Below the pieces are notes generated by a model. That model saw nothing but the letters and a program-made list of their open reading frames with translations. It did not search any database and had not been told where the DNA came from. This document shows, piece by piece, positions 1-8,886 of a DNA stretch of 64,000 nucleotides. The DNA is from Alphaproteobacteria bacterium (lineage in GTDB: Bacteria; Myxococcota_A; UBA796; CAJQPC01), in NCBI GenBank assembly GCA_020632795.1, contig JACKEV010000010.1:558001-622000 (forward strand), given 5' to 3'. Within the stretch, counting starts at the first letter, position 1, and the number at the start of each line of letters is the position of its first letter. The position numbers and the translations under genes are program-made.

Positions 1-450
1 GCCCGCCAGATCCGGGAGCGGGTCGACGGCGCCCTCCAGGCGGTCCAGGGCGGCGCCGGTGAGGCCACCCCGCCGCGCCCGGTCGCCGCGTTCCGCCAGG
101 GCAAGCGCGAATTGGAGCGGGGCCACTTCAACCAGGCCGCCCAGTGGTTCCGTGCCGCCCGCCAGGCCGAGCCCCGCTCCGCCGAGTACACCGGCTACCT
201 GGGCTGGGCGCTGTTCAACGACCCGAACCTGCCCAAGGATCAGCGTCAGAAGAAGGGCCTGGAGCTGCTCCAGCTCGCGGACGTTTCTGCCGAGCCCCGC
301 CCCGACCTGCAGTACTTCCTCGCCTTCGCCGAGGCGGTGATGGGTCAGGAGCGGTCCGCGCTGGCCCGGGTGCGGCGCCTGCTGGCCAGCCACCCCGACC
401 AACCCGAGGCCCGGGACCTGTTCAACCGCCTGCGCGCCCAGAGCCACTGA
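1..450 (+). CDS. TPR-like protein, C-terminal part (5' end outside window)
   Basis: The frame is open from the first base and stops with TGA at 448-450, giving about 149 visible residues. The product is helical and rich in Ala, Arg and Leu, with paired-helix units that look like degenerate tetratricopeptide repeats (for example FNQAAQWFRAARQAEP and the final ALARVRRLLASHPDQPEARDL). Such tails usually mediate protein-protein contacts; in myxobacteria they often follow a J-domain or kinase module, which cannot be seen here. The next gene starts 46 bases downstream on the same strand. Function is not assignable from the visible part. Confidence 0.6.
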   Translation, partial: ARQIRERVDGALQAVQGGAGEATPPRPVAAFRQGKRELERGHFNQAAQWFRAARQAEPRSAEYTGYLGWALFNDPNLPKDQRQKKGLELLQLADVSAEPRPDLQYFLAFAEAVMGQERSALARVRRLLASHPDQPEARDLFNRLRAQSH

Positions 451-496
451 CCCCGAGGATTGGCCGAGGCGGGCCGGAGGGTGCGACAATGGCCCG

Positions 497-1897
497 GTGC
501 GCCTGAAGAAGCCCATCCTGGGTGGAGCCCTGCTCACCGTTCTCGCGGCGGCCGAGGCCCACGCCGCCCCCCGCACCCGCGAGCCCGCGCCCGAGCTGGC
601 CCAGCAGCTCGCCGAGCACCCCTGGGCGGACGCCGAGCGCGCCGTCCGCGCGGCCGTCGCCGCCGAGATGTCCCTGATCGAGGCGCCCTCCCCCGCTCGG
701 GACTGGGCGGGCGCGGCCCAGGCGCTGGAGCGCTCCCGCACCCAGGGCCTGTGGCAGGTGCGCTGGCAGCTCCGCATCTTCGACGCCGCCATCGACATCG
801 GCGACGTCAACGAGGCCCGCCAGGCCCTGATGCTCGCCGAGCAGGCCGACGGCCCCTTCCACGGGCGGCGCTGGCAGCTCCGGGCCCTGCAGACGGTCAC
901 CCTGATGCGGCTGATCCTGCCCTGGTGCGTGGCCGCGATCACCGCCGTGGGGGTCGGCACCCTGCTCGACCGCGCGGCCAGCCGCCGCCGCCGCGGGGAC
1001 GGCCGCGCCCGCGTCGTGCTCAACCCCTACGTCACCGGCCGGCCCCTGCGGGACGGCAAGCTGGTCTACGGCCGCGACCACATCCTGAACACCCTGGTGC
1101 GGGGCCTGCGGGAGGGGCGCAGCTACTACCTCACCGGCGAGCGCCGCATCGGGAAGACCACCCTGCTGCTCCAGGTGGGCGAGCTGAACCGCATCGCGGG
1201 CGGGGTGAGCGTCTTCGTAGACGTCGCCGGCACCTTCGGCGACCAGGCCCTCGGCGTGCTGGAGCGCTCCCTGCGCACCGCCGCCCGCGCCGCCGGGGTC
1301 TCGCCCGACGGCAGCCCCCTCCGGATCGCCGCCCGGCTGGCCGAGAAGGGCCCGCTGCTGCTGCTCGTGGACGAGGTCGACGGCCTGAACAACGCCAGCC
1401 CCGAGGCCCGCGCCGCCCTGCGCGAGCTGGGCCTGGGCCCCGACGCCCCCGGCTGCATCGTCGCCGCCGGGGTCGGCTTCGACCTCCACCGGGACGAGGA
1501 GGCCCGGCGCTGGGCCCAGCACCTCAAGGTGCTCGACGTCGAGCCGCTCACCGACGAGGCCGGCCGCGCCCTGCTCACCGAGCCCGTCGCCGGCTACCTG
1601 GGCTGGACGCCGCCCGCGGTGGAGGCCGTGCTGACCGCCGCCGACGGCCGCCCGATGATCATCCAGCTCTACGGCCTCAACGTGGTGGACCGGGTGGGCC
1701 CGCTGCGCCGGACCCGGGTGCTCCTCCAGGACGTCATCGAGGCCCGCCCCGCCGTGGACAAGGCCTGGCGCGCCATCCAGGACCACGGCCTGGAGGACGA
1801 GCTGGTGCCCGTCGACGTCGACATGGCCCAGCTCGAGCTGGGGCGCCTCTGCCAGGAGATCGAGGAGCTGGAGCGGCTGCTGGCGGTGCGGCGATGA
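497..1897 (+). CDS. Membrane-anchored P-loop ATPase, STAND/AAA-like
   Basis: This 466-residue protein begins with a signal-peptide-like stretch (MRLKKPILGGALLTVLAAAEAHA). An Ala-rich exported region of about 110 residues follows, then a TM helix at about 139-157 and a cytoplasmic ATPase domain. The ATPase is introduced by NPYVTGRPL and YGRD, with a Walker A GERRIGKTT (about 214-222) and a Walker B LLLLVDEVD (about 288-296). The GRD-x-IGKT arrangement is typical of STAND/AAA_16-type signalling ATPases. Start choice: GTG at 497. An ATG at 489 opens only a five-codon frame. The gene overlaps the next by four bases (ATGA), so translation is probably coupled. It is the smallest of a set of related sensor-TM-ATPases in this window. 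Ligand and output are unknown. Confidence 0.75.
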   Translation: MRLKKPILGGALLTVLAAAEAHAAPRTREPAPELAQQLAEHPWADAERAVRAAVAAEMSLIEAPSPARDWAGAAQALERSRTQGLWQVRWQLRIFDAAIDIGDVNEARQALMLAEQADGPFHGRRWQLRALQTVTLMRLILPWCVAAITAVGVGTLLDRAASRRRRGDGRARVVLNPYVTGRPLRDGKLVYGRDHILNTLVRGLREGRSYYLTGERRIGKTTLLLQVGELNRIAGGVSVFVDVAGTFGDQALGVLERSLRTAARAAGVSPDGSPLRIAARLAEKGPLLLLVDEVDGLNNASPEARAALRELGLGPDAPGCIVAAGVGFDLHRDEEARRWAQHLKVLDVEPLTDEAGRALLTEPVAGYLGWTPPAVEAVLTAADGRPMIIQLYGLNVVDRVGPLRRTRVLLQDVIEARPAVDKAWRAIQDHGLEDELVPVDVDMAQLELGRLCQEIEELERLLAVRR

Positions 1898-4254
1898 TGG
1901 CACTGGCCCTGGTCACCGCCGCGCTCGCCCGGGACGCCGGGCTGTCGATCTCCCCCGACCACATCGCGGCCTGGCACCACGACGAGGGCATGGTCCTCTA
2001 CGAGACCGCCGATCCGTTCACCCCGGTCCACGCCTTCACCTGGACCGGGCGGGTCTGCGAGGTCGCCGAGTGGCAGGGGGTCTTCCTGGCCATCGTCGAG
2101 GAGCTGGGCCAGCGCCAGCTCTTCCGCATCGACCCGGTGCAGCGCACCGCCGAGCGGGTCGGGGACGTAGGCTGGGTGCAGGCCCTCGCGGTGGACCCGG
2201 ACACCGGCGACCTCGTGCTCATCGACGCCGCTGGCGCCATCTTCCAGGTCGATCGCCTGGAGCCCAAGGGGCGGTGGTGGGCCTCGGGCGTGCGGGAGCT
2301 GGGCTCCTCTCCCCCCCCGGTGCTGGGGGTGCGCACCAACCGGGTGCTCGCCGACCCGCGCCTGGGCCTGATCGCGTCCAGCCCGGTGGGGCTGTTCATC
2401 GCCGACCAGCCCACCTCCGGCGACGCCCGGGTCATCCAGGGGGTGGGCCCCAACCCGATCGAGAACGTGGCGGTGGTGAATGAGAGCCGCCTGGTCACCG
2501 TCGAGCAGGACGACGACGACCGCTGGGTGGTCACCCGGTGGAGCCTGCTGCACCCCTGGTCACCGTGGCCCTTCCCGGTGGGCACCTTCCCTCTGCCCGG
2601 CGACTACGTCGACCTGATCTCGATCCCCGGCGGTGCCTGGGTGCTGGGCCCCGGGCCCCTCCAGTCCCTGCCCGACCTGCCCGGGGTGCTCTACGGGCAG
2701 GCGGACCCGACCGCCCCGACCCCGGTGGCCGCCGGGCTTTGGTCCCCGCCCGGGGCCGCCCCGGTGGTCGTGCTGGTGGACGCCGACCTGAGCCTGCGCC
2801 TGATCGCACCGCCCCAGCCGCCCCCCATCGGTCCGGCCCACACCGGCGACGGCACCCGGCTGGCGGTGGGCGACTGGGAGGGCTGGGCGCAGACCCTCGG
2901 GCCCCCCGACCCTGAGGTCTACGGGCTGCGGGACCGCCTGCGCCTGGACGATCTGCCCATGGGCCTGGAGGCCAGCCCCGGCGGCACCCTGCCGGCCTGG
3001 GGTCGGGAGAGCATCCAGCAGCTCGTGGCCATCGCCACCCCGCTGAACCGGGTGCCCCTGGTGGTCGCCCGCAGCTACCTGACCCGCTTCCCCGACCCCG
3101 ACGGCGAGATGCGTGTGCTGCTGGAGTCCCGGGAGACCGAGCTGCGCGCCCGCGCGGTGACCTTCTGGGGCGGCCTGATGGTGCTGGGCAGCCTCGCGAT
3201 CTGGTTGTGGCGCTGGGCCAGCCGGCGCATCCTGCTGCGGGATCAGGTGCTGGCCACCGCCTACAACCCCTTCCGCCAGGACAGCCCCAACAACCCCGCC
3301 CGCACCCCCTTCGCGGCCAACTCCCTGGCCGACGACCTGCTGCGCACCCTGGACCTCAACTGCGTGGTGGTCGAGGGCCCCCAGTTCTCCGGCAAGTCCG
3401 CGCTGCTGCGCCACGTCGCCTGGCGGCTGGAGAGCGAGGGCCTGCGGGACAAGCCCGTGCGCGTGGTGCGCATGAGCCTGTTCGCCGTGCCCGAGGAGCG
3501 CTTCTGGACCGAGCTGGGCCGCCAGATCGCCGAGGTCTACCCCCACGAAGAAGCCTCCGAGGAGATCCGGGAGCTGAGCGAGCTGGACCGGGGCGCGGTG
3601 GAGTACCTGCTGGACGAGGTGCTGGTGGACGGCGCCCCCCGCCTGGTGCTGGTGCTCGACGACCTCGACACGATGGGCACCTACCAGTCCGAGGCCCAGC
3701 GCTTCAGGGGGCTGTTGCAGGTCGTGCCCAGCCACCGCATGGCGGTCCTGGGGGCGGGCATGTCCATCCGGCGGGGCTTCGCGGGCAGCGACGACGAGAG
3801 CCCCTGGTTCAACCTCTTCCAGGTGCGGCTGCTGCGCCCGATGAGCCATGAGGAGCTGATCCGCTACCTCGACAGCCGCCTGGAGCCCCCGTTCTCCTAC
3901 ACCCCCGAGGCCGCCACCCGCCTGCACGAGCTGACCGAGGGCCGCCCCCTCCAGGTCTGGCACCTCTGCTTCGCCGGGGTGGAGCAGCTCCTGGTCGGCC
4001 GGCGCTTCGACCTGCAGGTGCGCGACGTCGAGGCCGCCTCCGAGGAGCTGCGCACCCTCGCCGGGGTCTTCACCCGCCGCACCGGGGAGCCCGCCGCCCT
4101 GGCCGCCGGCCCGGAGGCGGCCTGGGAGCAGGTCGTGCAGCGGGTCGCGGAGGCGCGCCGACGGCGCAGTGAGCTGTTACAGGTGCTCGCGGAGCGCCAG
4201 CAGCGGGAGCAGGCCGAGGCCATCGAGAGCTTCTTCAACGAGCAGGACCCGTAG
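1894..4254 (+). CDS. Large sensor-TM-ATPase (exported N-terminal half, cytoplasmic P-loop ATPase)
   Basis: A 786-residue protein starting at the ATG inside the ATGA overlap with the upstream gene; an immediately following ATG at 1897 is the alternative. A short hydrophobic leader (MMALALVTAALA) precedes about 400 residues of beta-rich repeats with WTGR-, DPDTGDLVLID- and GPGPL-like blades, suggesting a beta-propeller sensor outside the membrane. A TM helix lies at about 422-441 (FWGGLMVLGSLAIWLWRWA). The cytoplasmic ATPase has Walker A GPQFSGKSALL (about 494-504) and Walker B LVLVLDDLD (about 584-592). A short helical C-terminus ends in charged heptads. The architecture matches the protein at 10186-13686. 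The next gene begins at the base after its stop codon. Confidence 0.75.
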   Translation: MMALALVTAALARDAGLSISPDHIAAWHHDEGMVLYETADPFTPVHAFTWTGRVCEVAEWQGVFLAIVEELGQRQLFRIDPVQRTAERVGDVGWVQALAVDPDTGDLVLIDAAGAIFQVDRLEPKGRWWASGVRELGSSPPPVLGVRTNRVLADPRLGLIASSPVGLFIADQPTSGDARVIQGVGPNPIENVAVVNESRLVTVEQDDDDRWVVTRWSLLHPWSPWPFPVGTFPLPGDYVDLISIPGGAWVLGPGPLQSLPDLPGVLYGQADPTAPTPVAAGLWSPPGAAPVVVLVDADLSLRLIAPPQPPPIGPAHTGDGTRLAVGDWEGWAQTLGPPDPEVYGLRDRLRLDDLPMGLEASPGGTLPAWGRESIQQLVAIATPLNRVPLVVARSYLTRFPDPDGEMRVLLESRETELRARAVTFWGGLMVLGSLAIWLWRWASRRILLRDQVLATAYNPFRQDSPNNPARTPFAANSLADDLLRTLDLNCVVVEGPQFSGKSALLRHVAWRLESEGLRDKPVRVVRMSLFAVPEERFWTELGRQIAEVYPHEEASEEIRELSELDRGAVEYLLDEVLVDGAPRLVLVLDDLDTMGTYQSEAQRFRGLLQVVPSHRMAVLGAGMSIRRGFAGSDDESPWFNLFQVRLLRPMSHEELIRYLDSRLEPPFSYTPEAATRLHELTEGRPLQVWHLCFAGVEQLLVGRRFDLQVRDVEAASEELRTLAGVFTRRTGEPAALAAGPEAAWEQVVQRVAEARRRRSELLQVLAERQQREQAEAIESFFNEQDP

Positions 4255-6366
4255 ATGTATTGCGTGGGGAACACCCTGGACGATGACCGCGACGTCTACG
4301 GGCGTCGGGCGCTCTTCGACGAGCTGTACGAGGGTCGGGACCGCCGCGTGTTCCTGGTCGGCATGCGGCGCACGGGCAAGACCGCCACCCTGCTGTTCCT
4401 GGAGCGCCGGGCGCTGGCCGACGGGCGCATGATCCCGCTCTACATCGCGCCCGAGGGCTCCGAGACCATCGACGCCCTGCGGGACCGCTTCGCCAACGCC
4501 CTGTCCCGGCGCCGCAAGCTGCTCCCCGGGCTGCCGGGGGGCTTCCTCAAGCTGCGCAAGCTGCCCCTGGACGTGCTCCTGCTCGTGGCCGCCGAGTCCG
4601 CCGAGGCCGCCGGCCACCCCCTGCTCGTCCTCATCGACGAGGCCGACGCCCTGGCCACCATCGCCGAGTCCCAGCCCGGCGTCATCCGCACCCTGCGGGC
4701 GGGCCTGCTCGCCGACCCCAGCTCCCGGATCATCCTCACCGGCAGCCGCCAGGCCGTGCGCCTGCGGGACGACAGCTTCGGCCTGCCCGAGCCCCTGCTG
4801 GCGGGCTTCGCCCAGCGCACCCTCGCCCCGGTGCTCGACGCCGCCGCCGCCCGGGACCTCGTGAGCCTGCGCCAGCGCGATGGTGAGGGCCGGGTCGCGT
4901 TCACCGACCCCCAGGTCGCGCTGCTGCTGGAGCGCACCGGGGGCCACCCCTACCTCACCCAGGCCGCCTGCGATCAGGCCAAGCGCCTGGGCTCCGACCC
5001 GCGCCGGGCCCTCGACGCGGTCGTGGCCAGCCACCCCGCCGCCCACGCCTTCCAGCAGGACCTCGAGCGCACCTCGCCGTCCGAACGCCTGGTGCTCCAG
5101 GCGGTGATGGAGGGCGCCCCGATCCCGGACTGGCAGGAGCCCTTCGTGCGCTCCCTGGTGGACATCGGGCTGCTGAACGGCCAGCGGCGGCTGTTGGTGC
5201 CGGTGCTCCAGGACTTCCTGGCGCGGATGGGCTGGGACGCGCTGCCTTCGCGGCTCAGCGACCAGACCGTGGCCCCGGGGGCCAGCAGCACCCCCACCGG
5301 CACCAGCCCCGACGCCCCCGAGCGCATCCGCTACCGCCCCATCCGGGTGCTCGGGTCCGGCACCTTCGGCGAGGTCCTCCTGATGGAGGCCGTCTCTCCC
5401 CGCGGGGTGCGGCGGCTGGTGGCGATCAAGCTGCTGCGCCGGGGCTGGGCAAACCGGGCGGCGGTGGCGGAGCGCCTGCGCGACGAGGCCCGCATCATGG
5501 CGCTCCTGCGTCACCGCGCCATCGTCCGCGCCGAGGACATCGTGCTCCTGGACGAGCGGCTCGGCGTCCTGATGGAGTACGTGCCGGGCATCGACCTGCG
5601 GGACGTCGTGGTCCAGCAGGCCCACCCCGACGTCGGCCTGGTGCCGCCCCGGGTGGTCGCCGAGATCACCGCCGAGGTCGCCGACGCCCTGGACGTGGCC
5701 TACAACCGCGTCCCCGAGGGCGAGCCCGCGCCCTTCCGGGTGCTCCACCGCGACATCAAGCCCCACAACATCCGCCTGACCGAGGACGGCGAGGTCAAGA
5801 TCCTCGACTTCGGGGTGGCCGGGGCCGAGTTCGAGGGCCGCGAGCACCGCTCCCGGGCGGGCGGCGGGGGTACGCTGTTCTACATGGCCCCCGAGCGGCA
5901 CCTGGGCCGCCACAACCACCCGGCCTCGGACATCTTCTCCCTGGCGGTGGTCATCACCGAGCTGGCCTCGGGGGTGGTGCCCGACAGCCCCTGGCCCACC
6001 AGCCCGCTGGCCCTGGAGGCCTGCAGGGTGCCCATGCTGGACTTCATGGATGAGATGGGGGCCGGGGAGCTGATCCCGCTGGTCGCCCCGATGCTGGAGT
6101 ACGAGCCCCGCGACCGGCCCACCGCCGCCGAGGTCGCCGCCCACGCCCGCCGCCTCGTTCGCCTGCTCGACGGCCCCGACCTGCGCACCTGGGCGCGCCG
6201 GGTCGTGCCGCTGCTGCGCAAGGACATCGAGGGCAACAGCCAGGACCCCTCGCTGGACAGCCTGTTCGCCACCGCCCACGATCCGCAGGCCGGCCCCACC
6301 ACCGACAACCTGCTGGATCTGCCCTCGGTGCTCGCGGTCGAAGCCTCGACCGAAAAGGACCCTTGA
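4255..6366 (+). CDS. P-loop ATPase fused to a Hanks-type Ser/Thr protein kinase
   Basis: This 703-residue cytoplasmic protein has no signal or TM segment. The N-terminal ATPase carries YGRR, Walker A GMRRTGKTA (36-44) and Walker B LLVLIDEAD (123-131), followed by a sensor-like IILTGSRQ. A kinase domain starts near residue 358. It has the glycine loop GSGTFGEV (367-374), the VAIK lysine at about 392, HRDIKPHN with catalytic Asp at about 500, DFG at about 518 and YMAPE, so it looks catalytically complete. The ATG directly abuts the stop of the upstream ATPase gene (TAGATG), implying translational coupling. Placing a kinase in the same operon as two membrane ATPases suggests that it turns their signal into phosphorylation; that link is inference. 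Confidence 0.8.
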   Translation: MYCVGNTLDDDRDVYGRRALFDELYEGRDRRVFLVGMRRTGKTATLLFLERRALADGRMIPLYIAPEGSETIDALRDRFANALSRRRKLLPGLPGGFLKLRKLPLDVLLLVAAESAEAAGHPLLVLIDEADALATIAESQPGVIRTLRAGLLADPSSRIILTGSRQAVRLRDDSFGLPEPLLAGFAQRTLAPVLDAAAARDLVSLRQRDGEGRVAFTDPQVALLLERTGGHPYLTQAACDQAKRLGSDPRRALDAVVASHPAAHAFQQDLERTSPSERLVLQAVMEGAPIPDWQEPFVRSLVDIGLLNGQRRLLVPVLQDFLARMGWDALPSRLSDQTVAPGASSTPTGTSPDAPERIRYRPIRVLGSGTFGEVLLMEAVSPRGVRRLVAIKLLRRGWANRAAVAERLRDEARIMALLRHRAIVRAEDIVLLDERLGVLMEYVPGIDLRDVVVQQAHPDVGLVPPRVVAEITAEVADALDVAYNRVPEGEPAPFRVLHRDIKPHNIRLTEDGEVKILDFGVAGAEFEGREHRSRAGGGGTLFYMAPERHLGRHNHPASDIFSLAVVITELASGVVPDSPWPTSPLALEACRVPMLDFMDEMGAGELIPLVAPMLEYEPRDRPTAAEVAAHARRLVRLLDGPDLRTWARRVVPLLRKDIEGNSQDPSLDSLFATAHDPQAGPTTDNLLDLPSVLAVEASTEKDP

Positions 6367-8036
6367 GGTGGCGCGCCCCCACGGCCGGGATGGCCGTCGG
6401 CCTGGGGCTCTCGGTCGCCGAATGCAGCCTCGTCCTCCGCAACCTGCTCCGGGGCTTCGGCTCCGGGGGGGTGGTGCCCATCGCGCTGCCGGTGGTGGCG
6501 GTCTACCTGCTCTTCGGGGCCGCCGCTGACCTGCTCGTGCAGGCCGTCGCGCCCGCGCGCCACCGCCACCGCCGCCTGCTCCGGGGCGGGGCGGCGGCGC
6601 TGACCGCGTACGTCCTGGGCGTCACCTCGGGCCAGCTCCTCTTCTCCCTGACCCTGGTGATGGCCGCCGCCTGCGCGTGGGCGGCGCTGCTGCTCCACCG
6701 CCGGGGGCGCTTCGTGGCCCTCCCCCTCGCCCTCGCGGGCATGTGGCGCATGGGGCCCGCCTCCCCGGAGCCCCGCGGCGCGGCCACCGGGCCCGCCGCT
6801 GAGGGCCCGGACATCGCCCTGGTCGTGCTCGACACCCTGCGCCGGGACCGCTGCTCCACCTTCGGCTACCCCCACGAGACCACCCCGAACCTCACCGCCC
6901 TGGCCGAGCGGGGCGTGCGCTTCGACGCCGCCTGGAGCACCGCGCCCTGGTCCCTGCCCGCCCACGGCTCGATGTTCACCGGGCTGATGCCCGAGGCCCA
7001 CGGCGCCCACAACCTGCACCCCAGCATGCCCGCCGACCGGCCCCTCCTGGTCGAGCGCCTCGCGGCGGCGGGCTACCAGGCGGCGGGCTTCTCGGCGAAC
7101 CCCTTCGCCGGCACCGGCACCGGCATGGCGCGGGGCTACCACTGGTTCGAGGACCACTGGCGGCGCTTCACGCTGCACGAGGTGCTGCTGGGGTTCCGGG
7201 TGCGCAACGGGCTCTTCGGGGTGGACCGGGACAAGGGCGGCGCGGCGATCCTGGAGGGGGTGGCGCGCTGGTGGGCGCAGCGCGACCCCGACCGCCCCGC
7301 CTGGCTGTTCGTGAACTTCATGGAGCCCCACGGCCCCTACCAGGAGGTCCCCCTGCCCTGGCGCAGCGCCTTCACCGAGGCGCCCCTCACCGCGCTGGAG
7401 CGGGCCGGCGAGGCCGTGCATATGGCGCAGATCTTCAACATCCCCGTCGACGACGTCCACCAGGATCTCAACGACGAGGTGCTCGACGGCTGCGTGCTGG
7501 CCGCGGACCACTACCTGGGCCGGGTGATGGAGATCGTGGGCCCGGACACCGTCGTCATCGCGCTCTCGGACCACGGCGACATGCTCGGGGAGAAGGGCTA
7601 CTTCGGCCACAACACCGGGCTCTGGGAGCCGATCCTGCGGGTGCCGGTGGTCATCGCCGGGCCCGGGATCCCCGAAGGCCAGGTGGTCTCCGACCCGATC
7701 TCGCTGGTGGACATCTTCCCCACGGTGCTGGGGCTGGCCGGGGTCTCGGCCCCGCAGAGCGACGGGGTGGACCTGCGCCCGGTGATGGCCGGCGAGCGCT
7801 CCCTGGCCGGCCGCGTCGTACACGCCCAGCACATGCGCACCGTCTACACCACCTCCGGCTGGCGCTCCCGGCACCCCTTCGACGACCTGGAGCCCCACCT
7901 CGCCGCCCGCACCGCGTCCATCACCCCGTTGGCCAAGCGCATCCTGGTGGAGGGCGGCCCGGACCTCGGCTTCGATCTGGTGGACGACCCCGACGAGGAG
8001 GCGCCCTTCGACGGGGCGCTGACCGGGCTGCGGTAA
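6363..8036 (+). CDS. Membrane-anchored sulfatase / alkaline-phosphatase superfamily protein
   Basis: The 557-residue product has about four N-terminal hydrophobic segments within the first 130 residues. A sulfatase-type domain follows, with metal-site motif VVLDTLRRDR (about 154-163), TPNLTALAERG, and later LSDHGDMLGEKG and HNTGLWEPILRVP. At the nucleophile position it reads W-S-L-P-A-H, Ser197-x-Pro-x-His, where classical sulfatases have Cys/Ser-x-Pro-x-Arg. The substrate may therefore be a phosphoester or phosphonate rather than a sulfate ester. Start: TTG at 6363 gives a TTGA overlap with the kinase gene; ATG at 6390 is the alternative. It is the last gene of the ATPase-kinase operon and its active site should face the periplasm. 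Confidence 0.75.
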   Translation: MRWRAPTAGMAVGLGLSVAECSLVLRNLLRGFGSGGVVPIALPVVAVYLLFGAAADLLVQAVAPARHRHRRLLRGGAAALTAYVLGVTSGQLLFSLTLVMAAACAWAALLLHRRGRFVALPLALAGMWRMGPASPEPRGAATGPAAEGPDIALVVLDTLRRDRCSTFGYPHETTPNLTALAERGVRFDAAWSTAPWSLPAHGSMFTGLMPEAHGAHNLHPSMPADRPLLVERLAAAGYQAAGFSANPFAGTGTGMARGYHWFEDHWRRFTLHEVLLGFRVRNGLFGVDRDKGGAAILEGVARWWAQRDPDRPAWLFVNFMEPHGPYQEVPLPWRSAFTEAPLTALERAGEAVHMAQIFNIPVDDVHQDLNDEVLDGCVLAADHYLGRVMEIVGPDTVVIALSDHGDMLGEKGYFGHNTGLWEPILRVPVVIAGPGIPEGQVVSDPISLVDIFPTVLGLAGVSAPQSDGVDLRPVMAGERSLAGRVVHAQHMRTVYTTSGWRSRHPFDDLEPHLAARTASITPLAKRILVEGGPDLGFDLVDDPDEEAPFDGALTGLR

Positions 8037-8051
8037 CCGGCGCTCAACGGC

Positions 8052-8861
8052 TCAGTGCGAGGGGTCCGGTGGGCCCCATTCCAGCCCCGGGTCCGCCTCG
8101 GCCTCCCCCAGACAGAGGTCGTCGAACGCGGAGAAGAAGCCGTTCTCCGACAGGCGGGTGTGCTGGTAGAGACGCAGCTTGACCCGCTGGCCTTCAAACG
8201 CTCGCATGTCGATGACCTGCTGCACCATGCGGCCGGGGGTGGGGTCGCCGTAGTCGATCTCGGGGAAGTCGGGCAGCCGGCGGTGCTCGTCCTCCAGGGC
8301 GGGGATGAAGCCCCCGGTCTCCACCGGCAGGTCGACGCTGGCGAGCTGGGCGCCGTCCTCGGCGAGCAGGTCGGCGTAGAGCACGAGGCCCCGGGCGTCC
8401 ACCTCGGAGAGCTGCCACCACCACAGCTCCGGGGCGGCGACCTCGAACACCGGGGTGGTCGCGATGGACACGCTGGAGACCTCCCCGCTGTGGGAGGAGC
8501 GCAGGGCCAGCGCCCGCACACCGCGCCAGTCCAGGGACTCCTCCCCCCGCAGGGCGCTGAACGACTGCCCCTCGAACACGTTGAGGACCAGCGCGCCGTC
8601 GTACAGCTCGACGAAGTCGCCCTCGTAGCCGGCGTCGGCCAGGGTGGCGTCCTCGAAGTCCAGGCACCACAAGGGGGCGTCGTCGGGCTCCACCCAGGGC
8701 TCGCCGGTGTCGGCGGTCTCGCCGGTCTCGCCGGTCTCGCCGATGGGGCCGGTGTCCACGCCGCCGCTGTCCGTGCCGTCGGCCTTCACGTCATCGGTCA
8801 GGACCAGCGAGCCGTCCATCCGACAGGCGACCAGAGCGAGCAGGGGCAGGAGGCGGGGCAT
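8052..8861 (-). CDS. Putative lipoprotein with Thr/Gly/Glu linker
   Basis: A 269-residue protein with a lipoprotein signal (MPRLLPLLALVAC, lipid-attached Cys at 13). A low-complexity linker rich in Thr, Gly, Glu and Asp follows, built partly from exact GET triplets. The globular domain of about 200 residues is beta-rich, with LWCLDFEDATL, ELWWWQLSEVDARGLVLYADLL and FSAFDDLCLGE. That pattern resembles carbohydrate-binding or MAM-like jelly-roll modules, but no family can be named with confidence. It is the last gene of a tight minus-strand run: 25 bases separate it from the membrane gene at 8887-9594. It converges on the sulfatase gene, whose end is 15 bases away. Confidence 0.7.
   Translation of the reverse strand: MPRLLPLLALVACRMDGSLVLTDDVKADGTDSGGVDTGPIGETGETGETADTGEPWVEPDDAPLWCLDFEDATLADAGYEGDFVELYDGALVLNVFEGQSFSALRGEESLDWRGVRALALRSSHSGEVSSVSIATTPVFEVAAPELWWWQLSEVDARGLVLYADLLAEDGAQLASVDLPVETGGFIPALEDEHRRLPDFPEIDYGDPTPGRMVQQVIDMRAFEGQRVKLRLYQHTRLSENGFFSAFDDLCLGEAEADPGLEWGPPDPSH
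8715..8741. repeat. Three perfect 9-base tandem repeats (GGTCTCGCC)
   Basis: GGTCTCGCC occurs three times head to tail inside the lipoprotein gene and encodes the Gly-Glu-Thr repeats of its linker. Copy number is prone to slippage, so linker length may vary between strains. Confidence 0.9.
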
Positions 8862-8886
8862 CGAGCCCCAGGATGACGCCGCCTGC

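Noticed and set aside
2560..3963. Long minus-strand frame opposite the sensor-ATPase
   Set aside because: No motifs and shadow-type composition; the plus strand has Walker A and B motifs, a TM helix and operon coupling.
497..6366. Antiphage Avs-type STAND defence system
   Set aside because: Two of the proteins have signal peptides, exported sensors and TM helices, there is no nuclease or other effector domain, and no defence genes are nearby. Envelope signalling fits better.
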